Part shown: one piece after another, positions 29,286 to 38,196 of the stretch | Layout of the letters: the number at the start of each line of letters is the position of its first letter | Numbering within the stretch: position 1 is the stretch's first letter | Source: Streptomyces sp. CG 926 | Lineage (GTDB): Bacteria; Actinomycetota; Actinomycetes; Streptomycetales; Streptomycetaceae | NCBI RefSeq assembly: GCF_003148825.1 | Contig: NZ_QGGZ01000002.1 | Span: 682,001-746,000 of the forward strand | Length of the DNA: 64,000 nucleotides | Direction of reading: 5' to 3' | The notes under the pieces: generated by a model | Database searches by the model: none | The model's input: the letters and a program-made list of their open reading frames with translations, nothing else | Told to the model about the DNA's origin: nothing | Translations under genes and position numbers: made by a program

Positions 29286-29903
29286 TCAGGCTCCCCGGTA
29301 CAGCTCACGCTTGTCGATGTAACGCACGACACCGTCCGGCACCAGATACCAGACAGGATCCCCCTGGGCCACCCTCGCACGGCAGTCGGTGGACGAGATC
29401 GCGAGCGCGGGCACCTCCACCAGGGAGACACCGCCCTCCGGGAGCCCGTCGTCGGTGAGCACGTGGCCCGGCCGGGTGACTCCGATGAAGTGCGAGAGCG
29501 AGAAGAGCTCTTCGGCGTTGCGCCAGGTCAGGATCTGCGCGAGCGCGTCGGCACCGGTGATGAAGAACAGATCGGCGTCGTCGTTCTGCGCCTTCAGGTC
29601 CCGCAGGGTGTCGATGGTGTACGTCGGCCCGCCGCGGTCGATGTCGATGCGGCTCACCGAGAACTGCGGGTTCGAGGCGGTGGCGATGACCGTCATCAGA
29701 TAACGGTCCTCGGCCGGCGACACGGCCCACTGCGACTTCTGCCACGGCTCGCCGGTCGGCACGAACATCACCTCGTCGAGGTGGAAAAGGGCGGCGACCT
29801 CGCTGGCGGCCACCAGGTGTCCGTGATGGATCGGGTCGAAGGTCCCGCCCATCACGCCGAGCCGGCGCTTGACCGGACCGGTAGGCATCTCCTGCTCTTC
29901 CAT
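29286..29903 (-). CDS. nadD: Nicotinate-nucleotide adenylyltransferase
   Basis: A 205-residue nucleotidyltransferase. [11 protein letters not shown] (about residues 19-29) is the ATP-binding motif, and the second motif ISSTDCR is near the C-terminus. It joins ATP and nicotinate mononucleotide in NAD synthesis. Start 29903 is used; an internal ATG at 29888 has AGGAG directly against it and is less likely. It is probably co-transcribed with the LCP gene. Confidence 0.94.
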   Translation of the reverse strand: MEEQEMPTGPVKRRLGVMGGTFDPIHHGHLVAASEVAALFHLDEVMFVPTGEPWQKSQWAVSPAEDRYLMTVIATASNPQFSVSRIDIDRGGPTYTIDTLRDLKAQNDDADLFFITGADALAQILTWRNAEELFSLSHFIGVTRPGHVLTDDGLPEGGVSLVEVPALAISSTDCRARVAQGDPVWYLVPDGVVRYIDKRELYRGA

Positions 29904-29967
29904 GAGCGCAGAGCCTACTGGCCCGGCGGACGCGGCGTTCCCGGCGGGTTCAGCGGTTCAGCGGGGT

Positions 29968-30135
29968 TCAGCGGTCGCGGTTCAGGCGCGTGGTGACCCA
30001 CAGCATCAGCATCAGGATGACGAAGGCACCGCCGCCGGTCAGGTACGGGTTCAGGCTGTCGTGGTTGCCGCCGTGCTGCTCGGCCCCCTCCGAGGCGAGG
30101 ACGACCAGGTTGTGGGCGGTGGTGGAGAGGCTCAT
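29968..30135 (-). CDS. Small single-pass membrane protein
   Basis: Fifty-five residues, MSLSTTAHNL... ending with a membrane helix (GGAFVILMLMLWVTT) and a basic tail (RLNRDR). A short His/Asn-rich stretch (EQHGGNHD) precedes the helix. No family name is known to me; small proteins like this occur beside nadD in Streptomyces. ATG 30135 lacks an SD, and a TAGGTA-like box lies about eight bases upstream. It is divergent from the M48 protease gene. Confidence 0.7.
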   Translation of the reverse strand: MSLSTTAHNLVVLASEGAEQHGGNHDSLNPYLTGGGAFVILMLMLWVTTRLNRDR

Positions 30136-30274
30136 CAGGCAGATACCTATCGAGTCGGGGAGCGAGCGGAGACTTCGCTCACATCGTATGCGGGGGCCTG
30201 GGGCACGCTCACGCCGACTCAGGCGTTGGAGAGGATAGACGCAGGGACGAGCAGGTCCATCAGGGGAGGGCGCT

Positions 30275-31366
30275 ATGACGGAAACAGGCTTCGAGAAGGC
30301 ACCGGCACGGGACCGCAGGCGGTTTCCCGGCATTTCATCGCGGGCGTACGAGCATCCGGCGGACCGCTCGGCGCTGGTGGCACTGCGCAAGCTGAGCGGC
30401 TTCGACACGGTGTTCAAGGCCCTGAGCGGGCTGCTTCCGGAGCGGAGCCTGCGGCTGCTGTTCCTGTCGGAGTCGGTGCGGGTGGGCGAGACGCAGTTCC
30501 CGCACCTGTACGCGATGCTCCGCGACGCCTGCTACATCCTGGACCTGGAGAAGGTCCCGCAGATGTATGTCCAGCAGGATCCGAACCCCAACGCCATGTG
30601 CATCGGGCTGGACGAGCCGATCATCGTGGTGACCACGGGCCTCGTCGAGCTGCTCGACGAGGAGGAGATGCGGGCGGTGGTGGGCCACGAGGTGGGCCAC
30701 GCGCTGTCGGGGCACGCGGTCTACCGCACGATCCTGCTGTTCCTGACCAATCTGGCGATGAAGGTCGCCTGGATCCCGCTGGGCAATGTGGCGATCATGA
30801 CGATCGTGACGGCGCTGCGGGAGTGGTTCCGCAAGTCGGAGCTCTCGGCCGACCGCGCCGGGCTGCTGGTCGGACAGGACGTGCAGGCCTCCATGCGGGG
30901 ACTGATGAAGATCGCGGGCGGCAACCACCTCCACGAGATGAATGTGGACGCCTTCCTGGCGCAGGCCGAGGAGTACGAGTCGAGCGGCGACCTGCGCGAC
31001 TCCGTACTGAAGATCCTGAACCTGCTGCCCCGCACGCACCCCTTCACCACGGTCCGGGCGGCCGAGCTGAAGAAGTGGGCGGAGAGCCGCGACCACCAGC
31101 GGATCATGGACGGCCACTACCCGCGGCGGGACGAGGACAAGGACACCTCGGTGACCGACTCCTTCCGGCAGTCCGCCGCGCACTACGCCGACTCGGTGCG
31201 CACCAGCAAGGACCCGCTGATGAAGCTGGTGGGCGACATCGCGGGCGGCGCGGGCGACCTGGGCGGCAAGCTCCGCGACAAGTTCACGGGAGCGGCCGGA
31301 GCAGGAGCCGGAACGGGAACCGGCGCCGCGCCGCAGGACAAGGGCGGAGCTACGGAGCAGGGCTGA
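30275..31366 (+). CDS. M48-family (Ste24/HtpX-like) zinc metallopeptidase
   Basis: A 363-residue protease with HEVGH at about residues 139-143, the third metal ligand in the ELSADRAG motif, and a hydrophobic stretch between them (ILLFLTNLAMKVAWIPLGNVAIM) that may be membrane-embedded. The C-terminal third (after residue 290) is Gly/Ala-rich and probably flexible. HtpX-like proteases degrade damaged membrane proteins. It has a good GGGAGGG SD. Its 3' end overlaps the convergent gene by 17 bases. Confidence 0.9.
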   Translation: MTETGFEKAPARDRRRFPGISSRAYEHPADRSALVALRKLSGFDTVFKALSGLLPERSLRLLFLSESVRVGETQFPHLYAMLRDACYILDLEKVPQMYVQQDPNPNAMCIGLDEPIIVVTTGLVELLDEEEMRAVVGHEVGHALSGHAVYRTILLFLTNLAMKVAWIPLGNVAIMTIVTALREWFRKSELSADRAGLLVGQDVQASMRGLMKIAGGNHLHEMNVDAFLAQAEEYESSGDLRDSVLKILNLLPRTHPFTTVRAAELKKWAESRDHQRIMDGHYPRRDEDKDTSVTDSFRQSAAHYADSVRTSKDPLMKLVGDIAGGAGDLGGKLRDKFTGAAGAGAGTGTGAAPQDKGGATEQG

Positions 31367-32543
31367 CGGGAGCGGCCTGCGAGGGCGGAGGGGGCGTCGC
31401 GTACTCGGCCACGGGCGGCGTCCCGGACGGTGTCACGGGCGACGCCAGGACGCCGCACAGCCCGGCCGTGCGCCGCGGTCGGCCGCTGGCGTACGGGTCG
31501 CTCGCGGCCGGGCCCACCGTGGTCGGACCGGCTCCGGCCAGGAGCGGGTGGAAGGCCCCGGCCGGATCGGCGGAGCAGTCCTGCGGCCCGGCCATCACGT
31601 AGGCCGAGGCCAGCTCCAGCCGCCGGGCCGTCAGGTCGTCCCGGTCGAAGCGCAGCCGTAGCTCGCGCCGGACGGTGAACAGCGAGGCGCCCTCGGCCGC
31701 CGCCGGGGATCCGGTGGCGGGCCGTACGGCGTAGACGAAGGTGTGGTCGCTGGTGACCTCCAGCATGTCCGCGGCCACCTCCTCGACGGCGAGCGTGCCG
31801 CTCACCCGGACCCGGGAGTCGGCCACGACGGCGGTCGCCGGATCGAAGCGGACCAGCCATCCGGTGGCCGCGTACCGGCCGTCTCCGGAGGGCGCGGTCA
31901 TGCTGCGGTCGAACTGCGCCAGCTGGTCGGGGTCGAGCAGGACCCGCACCGGGCGGGAGGCCGCTCCGGTGAGGATGTCGGGGTCCAGCGAGGACTGCAC
32001 CAGGTAGTCCTTGGCGATGGACAGCGCGGCGACGACCTGGGCCTCGGTGAAGTGGTGCGTACGGCGCACCGCGGGCAGGGTGATGCCGGCCGCTCCGACG
32101 CGGTAGTCGGCGGCGGGGCTCTTCGCGTACAGGTCGGCGGGGCGCCCGCCGGGCACGTCGGTGGTCGGCGCGAGCGGCACCACGGTGCTGGTGAGTGCCT
32201 GGGCGGGTCCCCCGGCCGGAGGCAGGTAGGGGTTGCGCAGGCCCATGTAGACGGCGGCGGCGAAGGCCGTGGCGATGAGCAGCACGAGCAGCATGCCCTG
32301 CCGTGCGCCCCGGCCGGGGGTGCTGGTCCGGGCCGTGGAGCCGCCGCCGGACCAGATGGAGCGGCTGCGTACGGCGCGGGCGTGTTCGCCCATGCGTTCC
32401 TGCGCGGAGTACTCCTGGAGCCGGGCGGCCCGGACGAAGTCCTCGTCGAACACCACCGACCCGTACTCGTCCGACCGGAAGTCGTCATCGCCCCCGCCCA
32501 TGCCCTCGGGGGTGCTGTTGGGTGGATCTCCTGGCACGGCCAT
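31350..32543 (-). CDS. Actinobacterial membrane protein with VVFDEDFVR motif (unknown function)
   Basis: A 397-residue protein. The N-terminal cytoplasmic segment carries SVVFDEDFVRAARLQEYSA, a basic patch and one membrane helix (MLLVLLIATAFAAAVYMGL), then a large external part with no domain that I can name and a Pro-rich end. The same N-terminal motif recurs in the next gene (32612-33172). ATG 32543 has GGGGAGAAG directly upstream. Its stop overlaps the convergent M48 protease by 17 bases. Position matches SCO2583 by memory of synteny. Confidence 0.8.
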   Translation of the reverse strand: MAVPGDPPNSTPEGMGGGDDDFRSDEYGSVVFDEDFVRAARLQEYSAQERMGEHARAVRSRSIWSGGGSTARTSTPGRGARQGMLLVLLIATAFAAAVYMGLRNPYLPPAGGPAQALTSTVVPLAPTTDVPGGRPADLYAKSPAADYRVGAAGITLPAVRRTHHFTEAQVVAALSIAKDYLVQSSLDPDILTGAASRPVRVLLDPDQLAQFDRSMTAPSGDGRYAATGWLVRFDPATAVVADSRVRVSGTLAVEEVAADMLEVTSDHTFVYAVRPATGSPAAAEGASLFTVRRELRLRFDRDDLTARRLELASAYVMAGPQDCSADPAGAFHPLLAGAGPTTVGPAASDPYASGRPRRTAGLCGVLASPVTPSGTPPVAEYATPPPPSQAAPVSPAP

Positions 32544-32611
32544 CGCTTCTCCCCGCTGTCCCCGCTACAGAGAAGCCCCCAGCTCCAACGTACGGGAATG
32601 GGGTCGTACCT

Positions 32612-33172
32612 TCAGGGTTGGCGAACGGAGGGGTACGTAAACGCGCCGACGCCGGTGACTTCACCCCTGGGGGTACTGGCGGGCGCCGGAGCGGGGTCCG
32701 CCTCACCCGAGGCGCTGCGGTAGACGGCGCTGAACGCGAGCGCGACCATGCCGAGGCCCATCACGAAGGCGAGCACCCAGGCGACCGGGCGCAGCCACGG
32801 TGCGCGGCCTCGGTACGGGCGCAGGCTGCCGCCGTAGGCCCCGTACGGACCGTCCGTGTATCCGTAGGCACGGTCGCGGTCCCAGCCGTGGTCGTCGTCG
32901 TACCCGTCGGGGTGGCCGTATCCGTAGCCGTCGTAGTCGTCGTCGCCCGGCCGGCCTCCGGCCACGGCGCGGGCGGCTTCGGCCTCCGCGCGCGCTCGGT
33001 CCGCCGCCCGTTGGCGCTCGGCGGCGCTCGGTTCATGGATCTCGGCGTTCCGGACGAAGTCCTCGTCGAACACCACGGAGGCGAAGTCGTGATCCGCGCC
33101 TCCGCGGTCGTCTGCATCGTCTTCGGGGGTCCCATCGTCCGGGAACGGCTTGCCCCCCACGTCGTCCGGCAC
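32612..33172 (-). CDS. Short actinobacterial membrane protein with VVFDEDFVR motif (possible SCO2584 counterpart)
   Basis: A 186-residue protein: acidic N-terminus, SVVFDEDFVRNAEIHEPSA near residue 32, a Gly/Tyr/Asp-rich repetitive stretch (DYDGYGYGHPDGYDDDHG), one membrane helix (PVAWVLAFVMGLGMVALAF) and a short external tail. GTG 33172 has no SD, but TAGGCT lies six bases upstream, so it is probably leaderless. By position it matches SCO2584, which I recall being tied to the Mre spore-wall complex; this is an inference from memory. Confidence 0.77.
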   Translation of the reverse strand: MPDDVGGKPFPDDGTPEDDADDRGGADHDFASVVFDEDFVRNAEIHEPSAAERQRAADRARAEAEAARAVAGGRPGDDDYDGYGYGHPDGYDDDHGWDRDRAYGYTDGPYGAYGGSLRPYRGRAPWLRPVAWVLAFVMGLGMVALAFSAVYRSASGEADPAPAPASTPRGEVTGVGAFTYPSVRQP

Positions 33173-33178
33173 AGGACC

Positions 33179-33184
33179 AGCCTA
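33179..33184 (-). promoter_or_regulatory. -10 element of a probable leaderless promoter (32612-33172 gene)
   Basis: TAGGCT on the minus strand ends six bases before the GTG at 33172; no SD is present. Confidence 0.5.
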
Positions 33185-33249
33185 GACCTGAGGGGCCTCC
33201 TTGGGCAGGGTGTGCGCCGAATTTCGGCCACACCGCGCTCAGGGGTCGG

Positions 33250-34527
33250 CTACCGAATGTGACCGTCGCCGGTGACGATGTACTTGGTGGAGGTCAGCTC
33301 GGGAAGGCCCATGGGCCCCCTGGCGTGCAGCTTCTGGGTGGAGATACCGATCTCGGCACCGAAGCCGAACTGACCACCGTCCGTGAACCGAGTGGACGCA
33401 TTCACGGCGACCGTGGTCGAGTCGACCAGTTGGGTGAAGCGGCGCGCGGCGGCCTGGGAGGTGGTGACGATCGCCTCGGTGTGGCCGGAGGTCCAGCGGC
33501 GGATGTGGGTGACGGCGTCGTCGAGGGAGTCCACGACCGCGGCGGCGATGTCGTAGGACAGGTATTCGGCGGCCCAGTCCTCGTCCGTGGCGGGCAGGGC
33601 GGTGACCTTGCCGCCCTCGGCGGCGGCGAGGACCAGGGCGTCGCCGTGGACGGTGACGCCGGCGTCGGCGAGCGCGTCGAGGGCGCGCGGCAGGAAGGCG
33701 TCGGCGATGTCGCGGTGGACGAGGAGGGTCTCGGCGGAGTTGCAGACCGAGGGCCGCTGGGCCTTGGAGTTGATGAGGATGTCCACCGCCATGTCCAGGT
33801 CGGCCTGGGCGTCGACGTAGACGTGGCAGTTGCCGGTACCGGTCTCGATGACCGGGACGGTGGATTCCTCGACCACGGTCTTGATGAGGGAGGCGCCACC
33901 GCGCGGGATGAGCACGTCGACGAGGCCGCGGGCGCGCATCAGCTCGCGGACGGAGTCGCGGGACTCGCCGGGGACGAGCTGGATCGCGTCGGCGGGCAGG
34001 CCGGCGCTCTCGATGGCGTCCCGCAGGATGGCGACGAGCGCGGTGTTGGAGGAGTAGGCGGAGGAACTGCCGCGCAGGAGCACCGCGTTGCCGGACTTGA
34101 GGCAGAGGGCGGCGGCGTCGACGGTGACGTTGGGGCGGGCCTCGTAGATGATGCCGACGACGCCGAGCGGGACGCGGATCTGGCGGAGGTCGATGCCGTT
34201 GGGGAGGGTGTTGCCGCGGACGACCTCGCCGACGGGGTCGGGGAGGGCGGCGACGTCGCGGACGTCGGAGGCGATGGCGGCGACCCGCTCCGGGGTCAGG
34301 GTGAGGCGGTCGATGACGGTCTCGCTGGTGCCGGCGGCGCGGGCCTTGTCCGTGTCCACGGCGTTGGCGGCGATGATCTCGGCCGTACGGGCCTCCAGCG
34401 CGTCCGCGATCGCCAGCAGGGCGGTGTCCTTGGTGGACCGCGGGAGTGGGGCGATGGCGGCGGCGGCGGTACGGGACCGGTGCGCGGTGGCGAGGACGGG
34501 CGAGGTGGCGGCATCGAGCGAGGTCAT
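33250..34527 (-). CDS. proA: Gamma-glutamyl phosphate reductase (proline biosynthesis)
   Basis: A 425-residue aldehyde-dehydrogenase-fold enzyme. [17 protein letters not shown] is the NADPH-site entry, and the catalytic cysteine lies in [10 protein letters not shown]. It reduces glutamyl-5-phosphate to the semialdehyde, the second step to proline, after ProB. ATG 34527 is chosen because family homology begins there and TACCCT lies seven bases upstream. proB is 766 bases upstream, separated by repeats and one small gene, so the two are not tightly linked. Confidence 0.96.
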   Translation of the reverse strand: MTSLDAATSPVLATAHRSRTAAAAIAPLPRSTKDTALLAIADALEARTAEIIAANAVDTDKARAAGTSETVIDRLTLTPERVAAIASDVRDVAALPDPVGEVVRGNTLPNGIDLRQIRVPLGVVGIIYEARPNVTVDAAALCLKSGNAVLLRGSSSAYSSNTALVAILRDAIESAGLPADAIQLVPGESRDSVRELMRARGLVDVLIPRGGASLIKTVVEESTVPVIETGTGNCHVYVDAQADLDMAVDILINSKAQRPSVCNSAETLLVHRDIADAFLPRALDALADAGVTVHGDALVLAAAEGGKVTALPATDEDWAAEYLSYDIAAAVVDSLDDAVTHIRRWTSGHTEAIVTTSQAAARRFTQLVDSTTVAVNASTRFTDGGQFGFGAEIGISTQKLHARGPMGLPELTSTKYIVTGDGHIR

Positions 34528-34534
34528 GCCGCCC

Positions 34535-34540
34535 AGGGTA
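34535..34540 (-). promoter_or_regulatory. -10 element of a probable leaderless promoter (proA)
   Basis: TACCCT on the minus strand ends seven bases before the proA ATG, with no SD. It matches the hexamer of the leuS leader promoter. Confidence 0.5.
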
Positions 34541-34614
34541 GTCCCCGGCGGGGTGGTGGCCGTGGGGGTTTCCACCCCGCGAGACGGCCTTCGGTCGGGT
34601 CGCGGGGTGGGGCC

Positions 34615-34731
34615 GGTACCGGTCCGTCGCCGTGTGCGGGCACAGGACCGGGGCTCCGCCCCGACCCCGGTCGGTCGGTACCGGTCGGTCGCTGTGTGCG
34701 GGCACAAGATCGGGGCTCCGCCCCGGACCCC
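34615..34731. repeat. Imperfect tandem duplication, period 62 bases
   Basis: Units 34615-34668 and 34677-34731 share GGTACCGGTC, GTGTGCGGGCACA and CGGGGCTCCGCCCC with only a few differences. The 17-bp intergenic repeat seen at 8316-8392 follows immediately in inverted orientation (34732-34748). The gap 34528-34790 otherwise holds no gene. Confidence 0.75.
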
Positions 34732-34790
34732 GCGCCTCGAACGCCGGCGGGGCTGAAATGGGCCGGCGGCAGCTGGGAGGGGGCCCGTGG

Positions 34791-35204
34791 TCAGTAGGGG
34801 TGGACGCCTACCGGGTGGGCCGGGGGTGGGCCGTAGCCTTCCGCCACGCGCTGGTGGTAGGTGGCGCGGTCGATGACCTCCAGGCCGACGATCTCCCACG
34901 GCGGGAGCTTCGCCGAGGAGCGGTGTTCGCCCCACAGCCGCAGGGCGACGGCCGCCGCGTCGTGGAGGTCCCGGGCCTCTTCCCAGTAGCGGATCTCCGC
35001 GTGGTCGTCGGCGTACCGGCTGGTCAGCAGGAAGGGGTGGTCGTGGGCCAGTTGCTCCAGCCCGCGCCGGACCTCGGACAGCGGGGCCGGCTTGCCGGAG
35101 ACGCTCAGGGTCACGTGCCACAGGCGTGATGCGTGATCCTGCTCCTCCCCGCCACCGCCGCCGTCACCGTCCCCTGTGCCGACGCTGGTCAGCGCTCGCC
35201 TCAC
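34791..35204 (-). CDS. Conserved hypothetical protein between proB and proA
   Basis: About 137 residues. The conserved part starts [10 protein letters not shown] and runs to ...PVGVHPY, with a charged helical segment ([22 protein letters not shown]). GTG 35204 has an excellent AGGAGG six bases upstream and gives a Gly/Glu-rich N-terminal extension. The fold looks like a small alpha-beta domain; no family name is recalled. It lies 88 bases downstream of proB. Confidence 0.78.
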   Translation of the reverse strand: MRRALTSVGTGDGDGGGGGEEQDHASRLWHVTLSVSGKPAPLSEVRRGLEQLAHDHPFLLTSRYADDHAEIRYWEEARDLHDAAAVALRLWGEHRSSAKLPPWEIVGLEVIDRATYHQRVAEGYGPPPAHPVGVHPY

Positions 35205-35292
35205 CAGCCGCCTCCTGTCTTCGCCACGCGGGTCCGCCCGCCCCTCACAGTTGACCAGTCCACGAGCCGCCGCGCTCCGCTTTTGCCGAACC

Positions 35293-36420
35293 TCAGCCCT
35301 CCAGCAGGACCAGATCGTCCCGGTGGACGACCTCCCGCTCGTACGCGGGTCCGAGTTCCCGCGCGAGCTCGCGAGTGGAGCGGCCGAGGAGCTGCGGGAG
35401 CTCCTTGGCGTCGAAGTTGACCAGGCCCCGGGCGACGGCGCGGCCGTCCGCGGAGCGCAGTTCCACCGGGTCCCCGGCGACGAAGTCGCCCTCGACCGCC
35501 GCGATCCCTGCGGGCAGCAGCGAGCTGCCGCGCTCGGTGACCGCGCGGACGGCGCCGTCGTCCAGGACGAGGTGCCCCTGCGGGGTCGACGCGTGCTGGA
35601 GCCAGAGCAGCCGGTCCGCCGAGCGGCGCCCGGTGGCGTGGAACAGCGTGCCGGTCCCCCGTCCGGCGAGGGCGTCGGCCGCCTGGCTCGCGGAGGTGAG
35701 CACCACGGGGATCCCGGCGGCGGCCGCGATCCGGGCCGCCTCGACCTTGGTGACCATGCCGCCGGTGCCGACACCGGCCTTGCCCGCGCTGCCGATGGTG
35801 ACGTGCGCGATGTCCTCGGGCCCGCGGACCTCTTCGATGCGCGTGGTGCCGGGCTGGGACGGGTCGCCGTCGTAGAGACCGTCCACGTCCGAGAGGAGGA
35901 CGAGGAGGTCCGCGCGGACGAGGTGGGCGACGAGGGCCGCCAGCCGGTCGTTGTCGCCGAAGCGGATCTCGTCCGTGGCGACGGTGTCGTTCTCGTTGAC
36001 GACGGGCAGGGCGCCCATGGTCAGGAGCTGGTCCAGCGTCCGGAACGCGTTGCGGTAGTGGGCGCGGCGGCTGGTGTCGTCGGTGGTGAGGAGCACCTGG
36101 CCGACGCGGACGCCGTAGCGGGCGAAGGAGGCGGTGTAGCGGGCGACGAGCAGGCCCTGCCCGACGCTCGCCGCGGCCTGCTGCCGGGCCAGGTCCTTGG
36201 GGCGCCGGCGCAGGCCGAGCGGGGAGAGTCCGGCGGCGATGGCTCCGCTGGAGACGAGGACGATCTCCTTCTCGCCGCCGCTGCGGGCCTTGGCGAGGAC
36301 GTCGACGAGCGCGTCCACCCGGTCGGCGTCGAGTCCGCCCGCCGCGGTGGTCAGGGAGGAGGAGCCGACCTTGACCACGATCCTGCGGGCGTCCACGACA
36401 CCTTGCCTAGCCGCTGACAC
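35293..36420 (-). CDS. proB: Glutamate 5-kinase (proline biosynthesis)
   Basis: A 375-residue kinase with the amino-acid-kinase motifs IVVKVGSSSL, VSSGAIAAG and NENDTVATDEIRFGDND, followed by a C-terminal PUA domain. It phosphorylates glutamate in the first committed step to proline and is usually feedback-inhibited by proline through the kinase domain. GTG 36420 has AAGGGG six bases upstream. In most actinobacteria proB follows obgE directly; here an 8.6-kb glycosyltransferase block intervenes. Confidence 0.96.
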   Translation of the reverse strand: MSAARQGVVDARRIVVKVGSSSLTTAAGGLDADRVDALVDVLAKARSGGEKEIVLVSSGAIAAGLSPLGLRRRPKDLARQQAAASVGQGLLVARYTASFARYGVRVGQVLLTTDDTSRRAHYRNAFRTLDQLLTMGALPVVNENDTVATDEIRFGDNDRLAALVAHLVRADLLVLLSDVDGLYDGDPSQPGTTRIEEVRGPEDIAHVTIGSAGKAGVGTGGMVTKVEAARIAAAAGIPVVLTSASQAADALAGRGTGTLFHATGRRSADRLLWLQHASTPQGHLVLDDGAVRAVTERGSSLLPAGIAAVEGDFVAGDPVELRSADGRAVARGLVNFDAKELPQLLGRSTRELARELGPAYEREVVHRDDLVLLEG

Positions 36421-36511
36421 GTCTGTCCCCTTGCCCCTTGCCGAAATGCCTGTCGCCGAGATGCCTGCCGTCTCAATCTACGGGGTGGGCACCCGGGGCT
36501 GCTCGGGGGTT

Positions 36512-37015
36512 TCAGACCCTGGACGAAGAGTCCGTCGAGGACCCCGCCGAAGACCCCGCGGCAGGTCCCGCCGCGGGTCCCGCCGACGACCCCGCCGCGG
36601 GTCCCGCCGCGACGGGAGGGGCCTGCTCCGCCCGGGCGGCACCCGGGACGAGGATCTTGCGGGAGAGCAGGAAGGTGAACGGGATGGCCACGACCGCCGC
36701 GACCAGCGGGGCGATCCGGGTGTCCATCCCGGCCCAGGTCACCAGCGCGTAGAGGCCGACGGACTGGATGACGAAATTGGTGATGTTCGTCAGCGGGAAG
36801 AGGAAGAACTTCTTCCAGGTCGGTCGGGTCCGGTAGGTGAAGTAGGTGTTCATGAAGAACGAGCCGACCATCGCCAGGACGAAGGCGAGCGCGTAGGCGG
36901 CGAAGTACGGCATCCACGGGTGCAGGAGCAGGTAGATGACGAAGAAGGTGCCGGTGTTGACCCCGCCCACGAGGGCGAATCTGAGCACCTGGCCGAGCTG
37001 TTCCTTGCGGCTCAT
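36512..37015 (-). CDS. GtrA-family membrane protein
   Basis: A 167-residue protein with four hydrophobic helices typical of GtrA (FALVGGVNTGTFFVIYLLL, FAAYALAFVLAMVGSFFMN, a third near residue 75, and a fourth ending IPFTFLLSRKIL). GtrA-like proteins are proposed to flip polyprenyl-phosphate-linked sugars. The C-terminal tail (about residues 135-165) is a tandem Ala-Gly-Pro-Ser repeat. The ATG at 37015 overlaps the stop of the upstream glycosyltransferase (ATGA), so the pair acts as a unit. Confidence 0.9.
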   Translation of the reverse strand: MSRKEQLGQVLRFALVGGVNTGTFFVIYLLLHPWMPYFAAYALAFVLAMVGSFFMNTYFTYRTRPTWKKFFLFPLTNITNFVIQSVGLYALVTWAGMDTRIAPLVAAVVAIPFTFLLSRKILVPGAARAEQAPPVAAGPAAGSSAGPAAGPAAGSSAGSSTDSSSRV

Positions 37016-38013
37016 CGGGTGCTGCGCTCCACGATCGTGGGCTCGGCGACCGGGACCGCCGGCCGGTCATCGGTCCGCGGGAGCGGCTGTGCTCCGTGCG
37101 ATTCCTTCACCAGGAAGTGCGGCCTGCGCTTGGCTTCGTAGTAGATGCGGCCGATGTACTCGCCGATCAGGCCCAGCATGATCAACTGCACGCCGCCCAG
37201 GCCGGTGATGATGGCCACGAGGGTGACGTACCCCGGGGACTCGACGCCGTTGGTGATCGCCACGATCGTGATCCACAGGGCGTAAAGACCGGTCAGGGCG
37301 ACCAGCGACACGCCGAACCAGATCCCGATCCGCAGCGGCTTGTTGTTGAAGGAGATCAGGCCGTCCATGCCGTAGTTCAGCAGGGCGCCGAACTTCCACT
37401 TCGTCTCGCCGGCCTCGCGCTGCGCGTTGCGGTAGTCGAAGTGGACGGTGTCGAAGCCGATCCAGGAGAACAGGCCCTTGGAGAAGCGGTTGTACTCCGG
37501 CAGCGACAGCAGGGCGTCCACGGCCGGGCGCGAGAGCATGCGGAAATCGCCGACGCCGTCGGTGAGCTCCACGTCGACCCAGCGGTTGACCCCCCGGTAG
37601 TAGAGGGTGCTGAGGGCGGAACGGAGTTTCTTGTCACCCTCGCGCGTGCGGCGGGCGATGATCTGGTCATGTCCCTGCCGGTAGTGCTCCAGCATGGTCG
37701 CGATGAGTTCCGGCGGGTGCTGGAGGTCCGCATCCATGATCACCACGGCGTCGCCGGTGGCTTCGCGCAGGCCGGCGAGCATGCCGGCCTCCTTGCCGAA
37801 GTTCCGGCTGAAGGAGACGTAGCGGGTCTCCTCGCCGTGTTCGGCGGCGATCTTCCGGAGTTTGGCGAGGGTGCCGTCGCGGCTTCCGTCGTCGACGTAG
37901 CAGACCTCGTACTCGACGGGGAGGGCGTCCAGGACCCTACGGATCTCCACGTCGAAGCTGTCGATGACGGCCTCTTCGTTGTAGCAAGGGACAACTACGG
38001 ACAGCTTCGTCAT
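37012..38013 (-). CDS. Polyprenyl-phosphate glycosyltransferase (GT2, DPM1/GtrB-like)
   Basis: A 333-residue enzyme. VVPCYNEE opens the nucleotide-sugar site, DDGSRDGT and DADLQHPPE carry the metal-binding acidic residues, and two membrane helices follow at residues about 230-300. This architecture matches enzymes that load one sugar onto polyprenyl phosphate. ATG 38013 has AGGAAG at proper spacing. With GtrA it forms a likely lipid-sugar supply and flipping pair. Confidence 0.93.
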   Translation of the reverse strand: MTKLSVVVPCYNEEAVIDSFDVEIRRVLDALPVEYEVCYVDDGSRDGTLAKLRKIAAEHGEETRYVSFSRNFGKEAGMLAGLREATGDAVVIMDADLQHPPELIATMLEHYRQGHDQIIARRTREGDKKLRSALSTLYYRGVNRWVDVELTDGVGDFRMLSRPAVDALLSLPEYNRFSKGLFSWIGFDTVHFDYRNAQREAGETKWKFGALLNYGMDGLISFNNKPLRIGIWFGVSLVALTGLYALWITIVAITNGVESPGYVTLVAIITGLGGVQLIMLGLIGEYIGRIYYEAKRRPHFLVKESHGAQPLPRTDDRPAVPVAEPTIVERSTR

Positions 38014-38196
38014 GAACACTTCCTGCTGGATCCGAACGGGTGATTGTCGGCGGCCGGACCCACCTCTCACCTCTTCCTTAGAAGTATGCACGGCGAGGGT
38101 CGGACGGGCGTCGGGCTGCCGGAGTCGCGGGCGGCACACGGTAGCGTGGACGAGATAAGCGGAATCAGCTCAACGTAACGAAACGAAGGGATCGAG

